64,000 nt of DNA from an uncultured Muribaculaceae bacterium (GTDB taxonomy: Bacteria; Bacteroidota; Bacteroidia; Bacteroidales; Muribaculaceae). The stretch spans positions 256,874-320,873 of the forward strand of contig CAKUQQ010000001.1 of NCBI GenBank assembly GCA_934675575.1. Direction: 5' to 3'. A model generated the notes under the pieces. It was not told where the DNA came from and did no database searches. It was given only the letters and a program-made list of their open reading frames with translations. Within the stretch, counting starts at the first letter, position 1; the number at the start of each line of letters is the position of its first letter. This document shows, piece after piece, positions 8,535-17,981 of this stretch. The position numbers and the translations under genes are program-made.

Positions 8535-11500
8535 TTACTTTACAAGAATTTTGTGAGGTTTGCCGTTGGCAACCACGATATACACACCGGCCACAACGTC
8601 AACAGAGTTTTTGCCGTCGCTAATCAAGGCGCCTGAAGCAGAGTAGATGCTCACTGTGCTTGCACCATTCACTTCAATGTGTCCCTTGCTTATGCCGATT
8701 ATCACATCTTTGTTCTTGTTAGGCTCGCTCACGCCTGTTGCTCCTGGCTTCTCGCAGTTGAAGTTGTCGAGACAGAAATAAGCCGGAGTGTTGAGGCCAA
8801 GCTTGCCTGTGTCAGAGCCGCTGAGTGTGAATGTCACGTTGGTCACCTTGCCCAGAGAGCTCAAATCCCACCATGTCCAGTCGCGCACTATGTAGTGGTC
8901 GGCTGCATCGGTACTGCGGTAGTCGGCAAGATAGAACTCTGCGGTGGTGCTTTCGCCATCGGCTGTTGTGCCTTCGGCTGTCACCTTGAACCAGTCGCCT
9001 TGAGTGAACTTCTTGGCGAAGCTGTCGCCGTTGACCATGCTGTTCACTGCATAGGCGTTATTGGTAACAAACACGCCCTTGAGCACGTCGCCGTCGAGGT
9101 TGTTTGTCACGTCAACAGAGCTTCCACTCGGATAAGCCACGCAGTAGTTTGCACTGTTCTTGTAGCCGTGGCCAACCGAAGAGTTGAACTGGTCACTGAG
9201 CGAGTTAAACTCTGTGGAAGTCTTGTTGCTCAAAGCGTAGCCATACCACCAAGATTTGTAGTTCGACACATGGAATGCGTAAGAACCGCTGTAAATCACA
9301 TCGTCGGTGTTGTCGCCCTGGAAACTTGATTCCTCGGCAAGATAGTTGTCGTCGAATGTGGCAGTCACAGCCTTTCCGGCCACATACACGCCAGTCTTTG
9401 CCACAGCCTTCTGACCATCGGCACTTGTCACGGTGAGCTTGTATCCATAGGTTTGGGTCGGCTTCACAGTCACGGTTGCCTCGTGGCCAATCACGTTGTT
9501 CATCTGGTCGCGCCACTCATAGGTGTAAGGTGCGTCGCCGCCAGTGATTGTCGGCTCTATTGTGCTGCTGCCGCCTTCCTCAATCATGTCATAAGGATTG
9601 GTGAGGTCTATCGTCAGCGGGTCTATTTTGCGCAGAGTAGTAAACTCGTCGCTTTCCACGATGTCGCTTTGGCTTCCGTCTATTGCGCTCACCAAGATAA
9701 AGTATGCTTTATACTTTGTGTTGGGCTCAAGCTCTGTGAACTTGGTGGTGGCTTCTGTGTCACCGGTCACATCTACGGGAGTGCCAGCGAGCAGGTCTTC
9801 GGCCGAAACGCCTGCGCGTCGCAGCGGAGCTGCCTTGCGGCCTGCTGGAGCCTTGGTCTCAACTATCTGTTCAACCTTGGAGTAGAGTTTTCCGCTCACG
9901 TTCCACTTGGTGTTGACGTCGGCAGAAGTCTCTTTCACGTTGAGCACGGTAGGATAGCCGTCGGCAATCACTGGTTTGTCGGCCACGATGGTCTTGTACT
10001 CAAATGCTCCGATAGTCGGGGTAGCACCGTCACGGGTCGCACCGTCGGCGTCAGTTGTGATGCCGGCTATGGGAGTGGCGGCATTGAGTTTGCCGGCACT
10101 CTTGAGGTGCAAGTCAGTTTCCGACACAAATTCGGCATTATCAACCAAGTTGCCGCTGTTGCCTTCTATGGTGTTGAGCGCATCAATGTCGGTGCTTGAC
10201 AAGATGTTGCTGCCCGAGAAGGCGTTGGTCGTGGCTTTTGCTTTGTTGATGTAGGTCGAATAGATAAACATGTTCTCGCTCGATGATGTCAAGTTCTGGA
10301 ACAAGTTGTTGGTGAGGCTTATGCCTGTGTACATTTCATTGGTGCGTGCGCGTGCGCTATAGAATGTGTAACCACCGTTGCCGGCTATGCGCACGGTGTT
10401 GTAGGCCACGCTGATGTTCTTGTTGTCGCCGTCAATTTCAATGCCTGCACTGCTGCCGTTTGGCGAGTTTGTGATTGACACAGAGTTGTTATACACGAGA
10501 ATAGGCTCATTTTCGCTTCCGTAGCTCTCGTTTCTCACTTCTATACCATAGCTATAAGCAGAGTTGGCGTTCACAATTTTGTTGCCGCTCACCACCACCT
10601 TGCCGCGTGTGCGAGATAGGTCTATACCGTGATAATTGGTCTTCTGGGCGGTTGATTGGGTGATTGTGTTGCCAGAAATCACAGCGTTGTCTTCATCGGT
10701 TGCATACACACCCTTGCTGCCAGCCTCGGTGATAGTGTTGTTCTTCACCACAAGGCCTTCTTCGCGAGTGAGCTTCACATAAGATGTTCCGCCCAGATAC
10801 AAGGCTATGTAACCACCAGTGAACTTGCTGTTGGTGATAGAGAGGAAGTCATTGTTCTTGCCATCTTCATTCTTGGCCTCTGCCTTCACGAGCGACATGC
10901 CCGATGCTGCTTGTGAGTCGTTGACAGACTCGGCTGTCACCACCACATTGTCTATCGTGGCATGGCGGCTCTGGTTGTAGAGGTGTATCACGTATGGGTA
11001 GGTCTGTGTGGCTGGCACGAAGCTCATGTCTTTTATTGTCACATAGCTTGTGCTGTCAACATAGAACATGCCTTCTTTGTGTGCACCATAAGCTGGGTCT
11101 GAGTAACCGCCGCCTGTTATGGTCACGTCGGCTGGGTTGCCCGAAAGGCTCTTGAACACTATCGGGTGCTGCTCGCTTGCGCCTTGCACACCCACAATGC
11201 GCACGTTTTCGGCGTAGGTGCCGTTTTCCACATTGAATGTCACAGGGCCTTCAACGCCATTGGCCAGGGCAGCGGTTGCCTCGGCAAATGTCTTGTAGTT
11301 GGCATTGTCGCTTGCGCCAATCACGTATGTGCCGCTGAGTCCGGCTTGAATTTCGCGTGAGGCAGCAGTTGCGGTCGCGGTCTTAACTTCGTCGTTTGCC
11401 GTCAGGCTTGTGAGCTGTGCGCCAATCTTGTTGCCGGCAGTGGCATTGGCGGCAATGTCGTAGGTGAGCCAGAAGTAGAAGTCACCTCTTGCCTTGATTT

Positions 11501-14500
11501 CCACTGGAGAGGTAAGCGTCAGCTCGTTGTCGGCGCTCAAAGTGGTTGCCGTGCCCACGAGACCCTTGCCTGTGAAGTTGTCGGTTGCTCCAGTGTAGAA
11601 GAGGTTGGCGCTGGTCACATCGGCCAGAGCTGTAGTTCCTGTGGTGGCGAATTTTATTGCCGAAACTTTCACTGTTCCGCGGTCGCCGCTAACTTTTACA
11701 CGTATTTTTTGCATAACGGCGTTTGAGCCACGCACAGCCTTGCCTGTCATAGCGTTGGCTGTCACTTCGTCGGCCACAAACTGTGTGAGCTCGTGCAGCT
11801 TCACTTCCATTGCGAAGCCGTCGTAAGTTGAGTAGCTTGAGGTCGGACCGGTGTAGTGTACGGTGAACGAGCCGTCCTCTGCGTCAGAAATCACGTCGCC
11901 AGGACCGGTTGTGTAGTTATATGTGCCTATCAGCTTGTCATCATTCACCTCTTTACCTTCGTAAAGGTAGAATTTGCCTTGACCGGTGGAGAAGCTCTTG
12001 GTGTTTATTTCCACAGCAGTGCCTGGCTTGCCTGGCACGAATGTTATGGTCCCGTCGAAGCCCTTGGTCGTTGGGGCGTCGGCACCACCGTCGTCATAGA
12101 ACATCACTGGATTAATCACCGTCATCACTTTTTTGCCGGTGGTGATGTTCAATATGTGCTTAACGATGCGCTCGCCTTCAGGGTCAGCGTTCACGTCGCT
12201 TGTTGTGCCGTCGCTCCAAATCAGCTGCTTCACGGCGGCATCTACGGCAGTTTCAGCCTCGGCGTCGTTCTTGACATTTACAGTCAGGAAGAAATTGTTG
12301 TCACCTTCGGCAAGAGTGGTCTCGCCGTTGATAGTCACCTCAGCGCCCTTAACCTCGGATGTGCCAAAGGTCACTGCATTTTCAGTGTTGGCCTTGGCTT
12401 CGTTGTAGAGCAGGTTCACGTTGCTCAATGCGTCAGCGCCCTTGAGTTGCAGCTTCACGCCATTGAGCACTTTGTGTGTGAGTGTACCCTCGGTCACCAC
12501 GTTGAAGTTGATGAGCGATTCGCCGCTTGCTCCGGCTGCAAGGTTTGCAGTGCTTGCTTGGGCTGACTTCACCTCGCTCACAGTCATGTCGTGGTTGCGG
12601 AATGCGCTCACTTTGGCTTTCCAACCAGTTCCGGCATAGTAGCTCGATGTGGTTTGTGGGTTGAAAAGTATTGTTATGGAGCCGTCGGCTGCCTTTGAGC
12701 GGATTACTGTGCCAGGGCCTGTGCTTGCGTGCTCAGAGTCGCTTAGCTTCCATAGAAGCTCGCTTGCTACGCCGGCTTTGTCGCCGCTGTAGATTTCAAA
12801 CTTTGCTTTTGTGCCGTAGCTTGAAGAAGTGTAGTAAACATCAAATTTAGAGAAGTCGATTTGTGCCACAGTCCCCTCCTCGGCAGGAGTGAACGTCACC
12901 ACATAATCGGCGTTTTCAGCCTCATATTTGCCGCTGAAGCCCTCGGTGTTGGTAAATGTCCAGTCGCCACTGAACACGTGGCTGTGCGTGCCTTTTGTGG
13001 CGCGGCACACGTTTTCCACGGTGCGTGTGGCTTTCACTTCTTCGGCTGTGGTCTGCACATTGCCGGCAATGGTGGCGCTGTTGAATTGCAGCGACACCTT
13101 GTCGCCGTTCACGGCCGATGTCTTTACGTCTGCCACCACGGCAAAGTAGTTGTGGCCTTCCACTAAGGCGGTGTTGCCGCTTACGGTTATTGCCGAGCCG
13201 CTCACTGTGCTTTCGCCCACAAGGTTCGAGGTGGAGAACACATTCTTTTTGCCAAGGTAATAGACTTGCACATTGTCAATGTTCTTGGCTTCGTCGCTTG
13301 TGAGTTTAACTTCGGTGAGAGCCAGGGGCTTCACTTGGTTGTCGGTCACAACATCAATGGTCAGCAGCTGTGCTTGCTTGTCGCCGGCAGCCACAGTCTT
13401 GTCGCTTGCTGCGCTTGCGCTCAAGCTCTTGAATGTCATGTCGCCAGGCAAGAACTGCGACACCACAGCTTCCCAGCCGTCGGCAGGATAGCCTGTAACC
13501 GATTTGAAATACACGGTCATTGAGCCGTCGTCGGCTGTTGATTTCACAGTTTCGGCATCGTCAAGCAGTGTGGCGATGAGGTTGGCCGCATCTGTTGTAC
13601 GTCCGTTATACACCTTAAACACGTCGTTCAAGCCGGTTGATGAGGTGTTGAACAGCTTGAGCTTTGTGATGTCGAGTTTTATGGCTTTGCCTTCGGTGGC
13701 AGGGACAAACGTAATGCTGCCCTCGAAGTCTCTTGTGTATTTGCCGTCTTTTCCACCGTCGTCATAAAACATGGCGTCGTCGTCAATCACGTATGTTTTT
13801 GCCTCGGTGCCAATTTTTATGACGTTAATTATCGCCACGTCATTGCCTTTCACGGCTTCTGGCAGACGGTTTTCTCCGGCTATTTTTAATGTAGTCAGTT
13901 CAAGTCCGGGCAAAGTGCCTTTTGCCGCATCAGTGATATCGGCCACTACATAAAACTTGTTGGAACCGCTCTTCAGAGCCAAATCAGTGGTTTTAAGTCC
14001 ATCGCCAGTGTTGGCGGCGGTGGCAAGAAGGTTTGCGTCGCTGAAGGCAGAGCCTTTATACAGACGCAGGTTTGTCACGCTTGCAGAGCTGGCAAGAACG
14101 CTTGTGTTCACGCTAAGCTCATTAAGCGTCAATGGGTTCAGGCTGCCGTCCATGACCACATCAACGCCAAATATGGCTACATTCTTTTTGGCGCGGTCCA
14201 CAGCAGCAATGTCGGTCATGACTGTTGCCGACTTAAATGCCATGTCTTTTGGCGACACCGACGTCACGGTGATGTCAAATGACTGTGCACTTTGGGAGTA
14301 GCTTGAGTGGAAACCAAACGACACGCTGCCGTCATCGGCAGTTGAGGTGTAGGCCTCACCGGCGCTGCCTTCCACATACTTCTTGACCCAGCCGGCTGGC
14401 AAATACCGTGACTGGTCTTTGCCATCGCTTGTGCCATAACCTATTTTTTCTATAGCTCCGTCATAGAGCAATAGATAATTGTCACCGCCCAAGGTGTTTG

Positions 14501-14771
14501 CGTTCACAGTGACTTGAATCTGGTCACCTTTGTTCTTGGGGGTGAAAACAACGCCGCAGTCGCGCCCGGTTGGAATTCCGTTTTTGGCGCCCCTAAACGT
14601 TACTGTGCCATCTACAGTGTATTGCTCGAGTCCGTCAGCGGTTTTGAGGTAAAACACCTCGTCGCTTGTGTCATAACTTTGGGGCTTGAGCTGCTGCACT
14701 GCCGATGCCTGCACGTTGCTTCCAAATGCGAAAAGCACAAGCAGGAATAAGCATAGTTTCAGTTGCTTCAT
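8535..14771 (-). CDS. Giant secreted multidomain protein with T9SS-type C-terminal sorting domain
   Basis: 2078 residues. Signal peptide 1-23. There follow four tandem units (about 25-1145), each made of a CUB-like domain (aromatic/Gly-rich, with 'MFYDDGG' and 'F.G.ITF.P' motifs) and a beta-sandwich resembling the BNR-associated N-terminal domain of sialidases. Next come a right-handed parallel beta-helix (about 1147-1570, NxI/VxxNxI periodicity), an Fn3-like domain (about 1590-1710), an Ig/PKD-like domain (about 1715-1795), a DUF4465-like domain (about 1800-2005) and a C-terminal sorting domain with SIYSASG...GVYIVVANG...KILVK. No catalytic domain is evident, so adhesion or ligand binding at the cell surface is the likeliest role. 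The upstream leader carries a cobalamin riboswitch, which suggests B12-responsive expression. Confidence 0.85.
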   Translation of the reverse strand: MKQLKLCLFLLVLFAFGSNVQASAVQQLKPQSYDTSDEVFYLKTADGLEQYTVDGTVTFRGAKNGIPTGRDCGVVFTPKNKGDQIQVTVNANTLGGDNYLLLYDGAIEKIGYGTSDGKDQSRYLPAGWVKKYVEGSAGEAYTSTADDGSVSFGFHSSYSQSAQSFDITVTSVSPKDMAFKSATVMTDIAAVDRAKKNVAIFGVDVVMDGSLNPLTLNELSVNTSVLASSASVTNLRLYKGSAFSDANLLATAANTGDGLKTTDLALKSGSNKFYVVADITDAAKGTLPGLELTTLKIAGENRLPEAVKGNDVAIINVIKIGTEAKTYVIDDDAMFYDDGGKDGKYTRDFEGSITFVPATEGKAIKLDITKLKLFNTSSTGLNDVFKVYNGRTTDAANLIATLLDDAETVKSTADDGSMTVYFKSVTGYPADGWEAVVSQFLPGDMTFKSLSASAASDKTVAAGDKQAQLLTIDVVTDNQVKPLALTEVKLTSDEAKNIDNVQVYYLGKKNVFSTSNLVGESTVSGSAITVSGNTALVEGHNYFAVVADVKTSAVNGDKVSLQFNSATIAGNVQTTAEEVKATRTVENVCRATKGTHSHVFSGDWTFTNTEGFSGKYEAENADYVVTFTPAEEGTVAQIDFSKFDVYYTSSSYGTKAKFEIYSGDKAGVASELLWKLSDSEHASTGPGTVIRSKAADGSITILFNPQTTSSYYAGTGWKAKVSAFRNHDMTVSEVKSAQASTANLAAGASGESLINFNVVTEGTLTHKVLNGVKLQLKGADALSNVNLLYNEAKANTENAVTFGTSEVKGAEVTINGETTLAEGDNNFFLTVNVKNDAEAETAVDAAVKQLIWSDGTTSDVNADPEGERIVKHILNITTGKKVMTVINPVMFYDDGGADAPTTKGFDGTITFVPGKPGTAVEINTKSFSTGQGKFYLYEGKEVNDDKLIGTYNYTTGPGDVISDAEDGSFTVHYTGPTSSYSTYDGFAMEVKLHELTQFVADEVTANAMTGKAVRGSNAVMQKIRVKVSGDRGTVKVSAIKFATTGTTALADVTSANLFYTGATDNFTGKGLVGTATTLSADNELTLTSPVEIKARGDFYFWLTYDIAANATAGNKIGAQLTSLTANDEVKTATATAASREIQAGLSGTYVIGASDNANYKTFAEATAALANGVEGPVTFNVENGTYAENVRIVGVQGASEQHPIVFKSLSGNPADVTITGGGYSDPAYGAHKEGMFYVDSTSYVTIKDMSFVPATQTYPYVIHLYNQSRHATIDNVVVTAESVNDSQAASGMSLVKAEAKNEDGKNNDFLSITNSKFTGGYIALYLGGTSYVKLTREEGLVVKNNTITEAGSKGVYATDEDNAVISGNTITQSTAQKTNYHGIDLSRTRGKVVVSGNKIVNANSAYSYGIEVRNESYGSENEPILVYNNSVSITNSPNGSSAGIEIDGDNKNISVAYNTVRIAGNGGYTFYSARARTNEMYTGISLTNNLFQNLTSSSENMFIYSTYINKAKATTNAFSGSNILSSTDIDALNTIEGNSGNLVDNAEFVSETDLHLKSAGKLNAATPIAGITTDADGATRDGATPTIGAFEYKTIVADKPVIADGYPTVLNVKETSADVNTKWNVSGKLYSKVEQIVETKAPAGRKAAPLRRAGVSAEDLLAGTPVDVTGDTEATTKFTELEPNTKYKAYFILVSAIDGSQSDIVESDEFTTLRKIDPLTIDLTNPYDMIEEGGSSTIEPTITGGDAPYTYEWRDQMNNVIGHEATVTVKPTQTYGYKLTVTSADGQKAVAKTGVYVAGKAVTATFDDNYLAEESSFQGDNTDDVIYSGSYAFHVSNYKSWWYGYALSNKTSTEFNSLSDQFNSSVGHGYKNSANYCVAYPSGSSVDVTNNLDGDVLKGVFVTNNAYAVNSMVNGDSFAKKFTQGDWFKVTAEGTTADGESTTAEFYLADYRSTDAADHYIVRDWTWWDLSSLGKVTNVTFTLSGSDTGKLGLNTPAYFCLDNFNCEKPGATGVSEPNKNKDVIIGISKGHIEVNGASTVSIYSASGALISDGKNSVDVVAGVYIVVANGKPHKILVK

Positions 14772-15033
14772 AGCTTTTTTGTTAAATTGTTAATAAAAAA
14801 TTAGTTGTTCTCCTTTTTCTCTACGATTTGCCGACAAATCGTGGTTAAGGGTCGCAACTAAGCAATGAAGCCACTGTGTGTGGTGTGAAATGGTCAGTCT
14901 TTTTGTGCCGTCGCCCGTTGTGGGGCATGCGCACAAAAGCCACACGTCTGCACGTCGGGGCAGACTGTTCTTGTTTCATTTCGACTCTATTGCCACGAAA
15001 GTCAAAATACCAACATGCCGCTTTTTCTGCGTT
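14772..15033 (-). other. Leader between riboswitch and giant gene; no ORF of its own
   Basis: 262 bases. It contains one strong hairpin, ACGATTTG-TCGG-CAAATCGT on the minus strand (14842-14823), shortly before an AAAAGGAG-type purine tract and about 50 nt from the ATG at 14771. The short reading frames here overlap the riboswitch and look non-coding. No alternative gene for the riboswitch to control is visible. Confidence 0.6.
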
Positions 15034-15205
15034 CGGCATGCCATCAGGCAGGTCTTCTGGCTCACCCCAAGCCTTGTGTTCCCACACCTTCCCGGCTCAG
15101 TGAGCGAGCCAGTGGCTTTTGTGGGAGGCTTTTCCGCGTTGCGGGGGCTTACAGCAGCGGGTACTGCCCAGGATTCACACCTGGTTCCCTTTTAATTCAA
15201 GCATT
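15034..15205 (-). ncRNA. Cobalamin (B12) riboswitch
   Basis: Read on the minus strand, the conserved blocks occur in the right order: GGGAA...GGTG...AATCC (15189-15170), the GCCACTGG block (15116-15109), GCCGGGAAGG (15096-15087) and the near-invariant B12 box AGCCAGAAGACCTGCC (15062-15047). Just after the box, CATGCCG (15040-15034) can pair with CGGCATG (15020-15014) to form a 7-bp expression-platform hairpin. Coenzyme B12 binding normally lowers expression of the downstream gene, which here is the 2078-residue secreted protein. It has its own promoter and is insulated from gapA by a terminator. Confidence 0.93.
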
Positions 15206-15252
15206 TGTTTTCTTGAAAACCTGATATTTTTTTCAATTAGTTATTTCATTTA

Positions 15253-15284
15253 CAAAAATATAACAAGTTTTTCATTGGAGCAAA
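15253..15284 (-). promoter_or_regulatory. Promoter of the riboswitch/giant-protein transcript
   Basis: Minus strand: TTTG (15284-15281), 20-nt spacer, TATTTTTG (15260-15253). This is a near-perfect Bacteroidetes promoter that puts the start about 40 nt before the riboswitch core. Confidence 0.8.
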
Positions 15285-15285
15285 C

Positions 15286-15319
15286 AAAAAGCCCGAAACT
15301 CAGTAGAGCCTCGGGCTTG
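15286..15319 (-). terminator. gapA terminator
   Basis: Arms AAGCCCGA (15289-15296) and TCGGGCTT (15312-15319) pair perfectly. On the minus strand the stem is followed by T5. It separates gapA from the riboswitch promoter. Confidence 0.85.
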
Positions 15320-15361
15320 TTCGCTATAATGATTTAATTAAGTCAAAAAAGTGGCTTCAAA

Positions 15362-16414
<1,053 letters not shown>

Positions 16415-16640
16415 TTAAGTTGGTTAAAAACTTTCTGTTTTAATCCGATTACGTATCTTTGCGACATGCAACCGCGCAAACTTCTGGTTTACCCTCAGTT
16501 TAGCGATTGCAAAATTAATATATTTTTTGTATTTAAATCCAATTATCCAACCTAAAAATAACGGAAATATTTCCTTAATTAAGGAAGTTTAATAGTTTGT
16601 TTCCGGTTCGTTATTTTCTGGCTTTAATTTTATTTGCGCA

Positions 16641-17036
16641 ATGAGTAAATTTTTAAATGAGTTCAAGGAGTTTGCCATGAAGGGCAACGTAGTTGACATG
16701 GCCGTCGGTGTGATTATTGGCGGTGCTTTTGGCAAAATAGTGTCATCGCTTGTTGATAATGTGCTTATGCCCATTTTTGGCGTGCTCACAGGTGGTGTTG
16801 ACTTCAGCGGACTGTCGGTTAAATTCAACGATGCTTCCATTCAGTATGGTTTGTTCATTCAAAACGTAATCGACTTCCTGATTATTGCTTTCTGCATCTT
16901 CTTGTTTGTCAAGGCACTCAATAAATTCAAGAAAAAGACCGATGCAGTTCCTGCTCCTGCACCGGAGCCAAGCGCCGAGGAAAAATTGCTTGCCGAGATT
17001 CGCGATTTGCTCAAGCAGCAGAATGATGGCAAATGA
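16641..17036 (+). CDS. mscL: Large-conductance mechanosensitive channel
   Basis: 131 residues. N-terminal amphipathic helix ([20 protein letters not shown]), TM1 with the gate [12 protein letters not shown], a periplasmic loop, TM2 (about 75-97) and a cytoplasmic helical bundle ending [13 protein letters not shown]. It forms a homopentamer in the inner membrane that opens under extreme tension to release solutes during hypo-osmotic shock. Length and motifs are standard. A TATCTTTG -7-like box at 16454-16461 may be its promoter, which would give a leader of about 170 nt. Confidence 0.97.
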   Translation: MSKFLNEFKEFAMKGNVVDMAVGVIIGGAFGKIVSSLVDNVLMPIFGVLTGGVDFSGLSVKFNDASIQYGLFIQNVIDFLIIAFCIFLFVKALNKFKKKTDAVPAPAPEPSAEEKLLAEIRDLLKQQNDGK

Positions 17037-17141
17037 TTGCCTGCGGTTGTTAAACCAACGCCCCTTGTTGCCGTCTAATTGATAGCAAAAGCCCCTCGGG
17101 GCTTGCCGCAAAATGTGGCTGCTAATAAAAGTTCAAAAGAT

Positions 17142-17657
17142 ATGAAGACGATAAGAAATTTAATCATGCCCGTAATGCTTCTTGTGTTGGGGCTCGCGTT
17201 CACTTCTTGCGAAGATGAGTCAATAAGCAGCACTCTTGAGGGCACTTGGGAGGGTAACACCTATATGTCGTCGGTTTATAACGGACGCATCTACAATTCT
17301 TCGTACTCCTACGTTGACTTCACACTCGACCCGTTCCGCTTCACCAAGGGCAGCGGCCATTGGGTTGACTACTATAGCAATGCTCCGTGGGACTACATAG
17401 CAAGCCACATCAACTGGCAGGTGCGCAATGGCGTAATCGAGGTGCATTTTGTTGAAGATGGCTACACGGTCTATATCTCCAACTACCGCCTTAACCACAA
17501 CCGCTTTGTCGGCACTATTTATCTTGATGACAGCAACTGGCAGTTCAATCTGGTGCACACGTCTTCGCCCAACTGGTCTGACTACGACTATGGTTATTGG
17601 GCACCGTCGGCTTCGGGCACCAGTGCGCGTCCGCAGCGCATCTTGCAGCATCGTTGA
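17142..17657 (+). CDS. Small lipoprotein of unknown function
   Basis: 171 residues. A lipoprotein signal peptide ends at FTSC, and the cysteine is followed by E-D, compatible with outer-membrane export in Bacteroidetes. The mature part is rich in Tyr, Trp, Asn and Ser with alternating hydrophobics (LEGTWEGNTY, WQVRNGVIEVHF, FVGTIYLDD). It looks like a small beta-barrel or sandwich of the lipocalin-like lipoprotein type, but I do not recognise a named family. The start at 17142 gives a normal signal; the in-frame ATG at 17079 would add 21 residues without one. It follows mscL by 105 bp, with a weak GC hairpin at 17090-17105 between them. Confidence 0.75.
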   Translation: MKTIRNLIMPVMLLVLGLAFTSCEDESISSTLEGTWEGNTYMSSVYNGRIYNSSYSYVDFTLDPFRFTKGSGHWVDYYSNAPWDYIASHINWQVRNGVIEVHFVEDGYTVYISNYRLNHNRFVGTIYLDDSNWQFNLVHTSSPNWSDYDYGYWAPSASGTSARPQRILQHR

Positions 17658-17687
17658 TGCCGTCAGGCTTCTCGCAATTCATAATAA

Positions 17688-17729
17688 ACACGGCTGGCAG
17701 GCCCAATGGGTTCTGCCGGCTGTGTTTTT
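17688..17729 (+). terminator. Rho-independent terminator
   Basis: Arms ACACGGCTGGCAG region (17688-17700) and CTGCCGGCTGTGT (17713-17725) pair with two G-T wobbles, followed by T5. It ends the lipoprotein transcript. Confidence 0.85.
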
Positions 17730-17783
17730 GTTTGCCGGCATCAATGACTTGCTGCGGTGCTTTTGCGAGTTTTCTTTTTGCTA

Positions 17784-17818
17784 TTTGTGAGCCTCTTGCG
17801 GGAAAAGTGTTATATTTG
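17784..17818 (+). promoter_or_regulatory. Probable promoter of the GLUG-repeat protein
   Basis: TTTG (17784-17787), 23-nt spacer, TATATTTG (17811-17818). The leader would be about 160 nt. A second TATCTTTG box at about 17897 lacks a well-placed -33. Nothing else is seen in the 17658-17981 gap apart from this and the terminator. Confidence 0.55.
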
Positions 17819-17981
17819 TCATATCAAAAAATAGAGATATTTTTTAGTGTTTTTGTTGTGAGCAAAAGCAACTGAATGTTGCATGGTTGCATTAATATCT
17901 TTGTGTGTACCATAGCCGTGCATTTTGGAAAATTTACCACAAATTTCAAATAAGTTCTCTAAATAACTAACAATCAAATCA

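Noticed and set aside
11856..12566. 236-codon plus-strand ORF
   Set aside because: Antisense inside the giant secreted protein; Val/His/Cys-rich shadow reading.
14845..15087. 80-codon minus-strand ORF in the leader of the giant gene
   Set aside because: It overlaps the B12 box and riboswitch core, and has no family resemblance.
17083..17107. Terminator after mscL
   Set aside because: The GC hairpin AAGCCCC/GGGGCTT is not followed by a T run on the plus strand, so I did not list it as a terminator.
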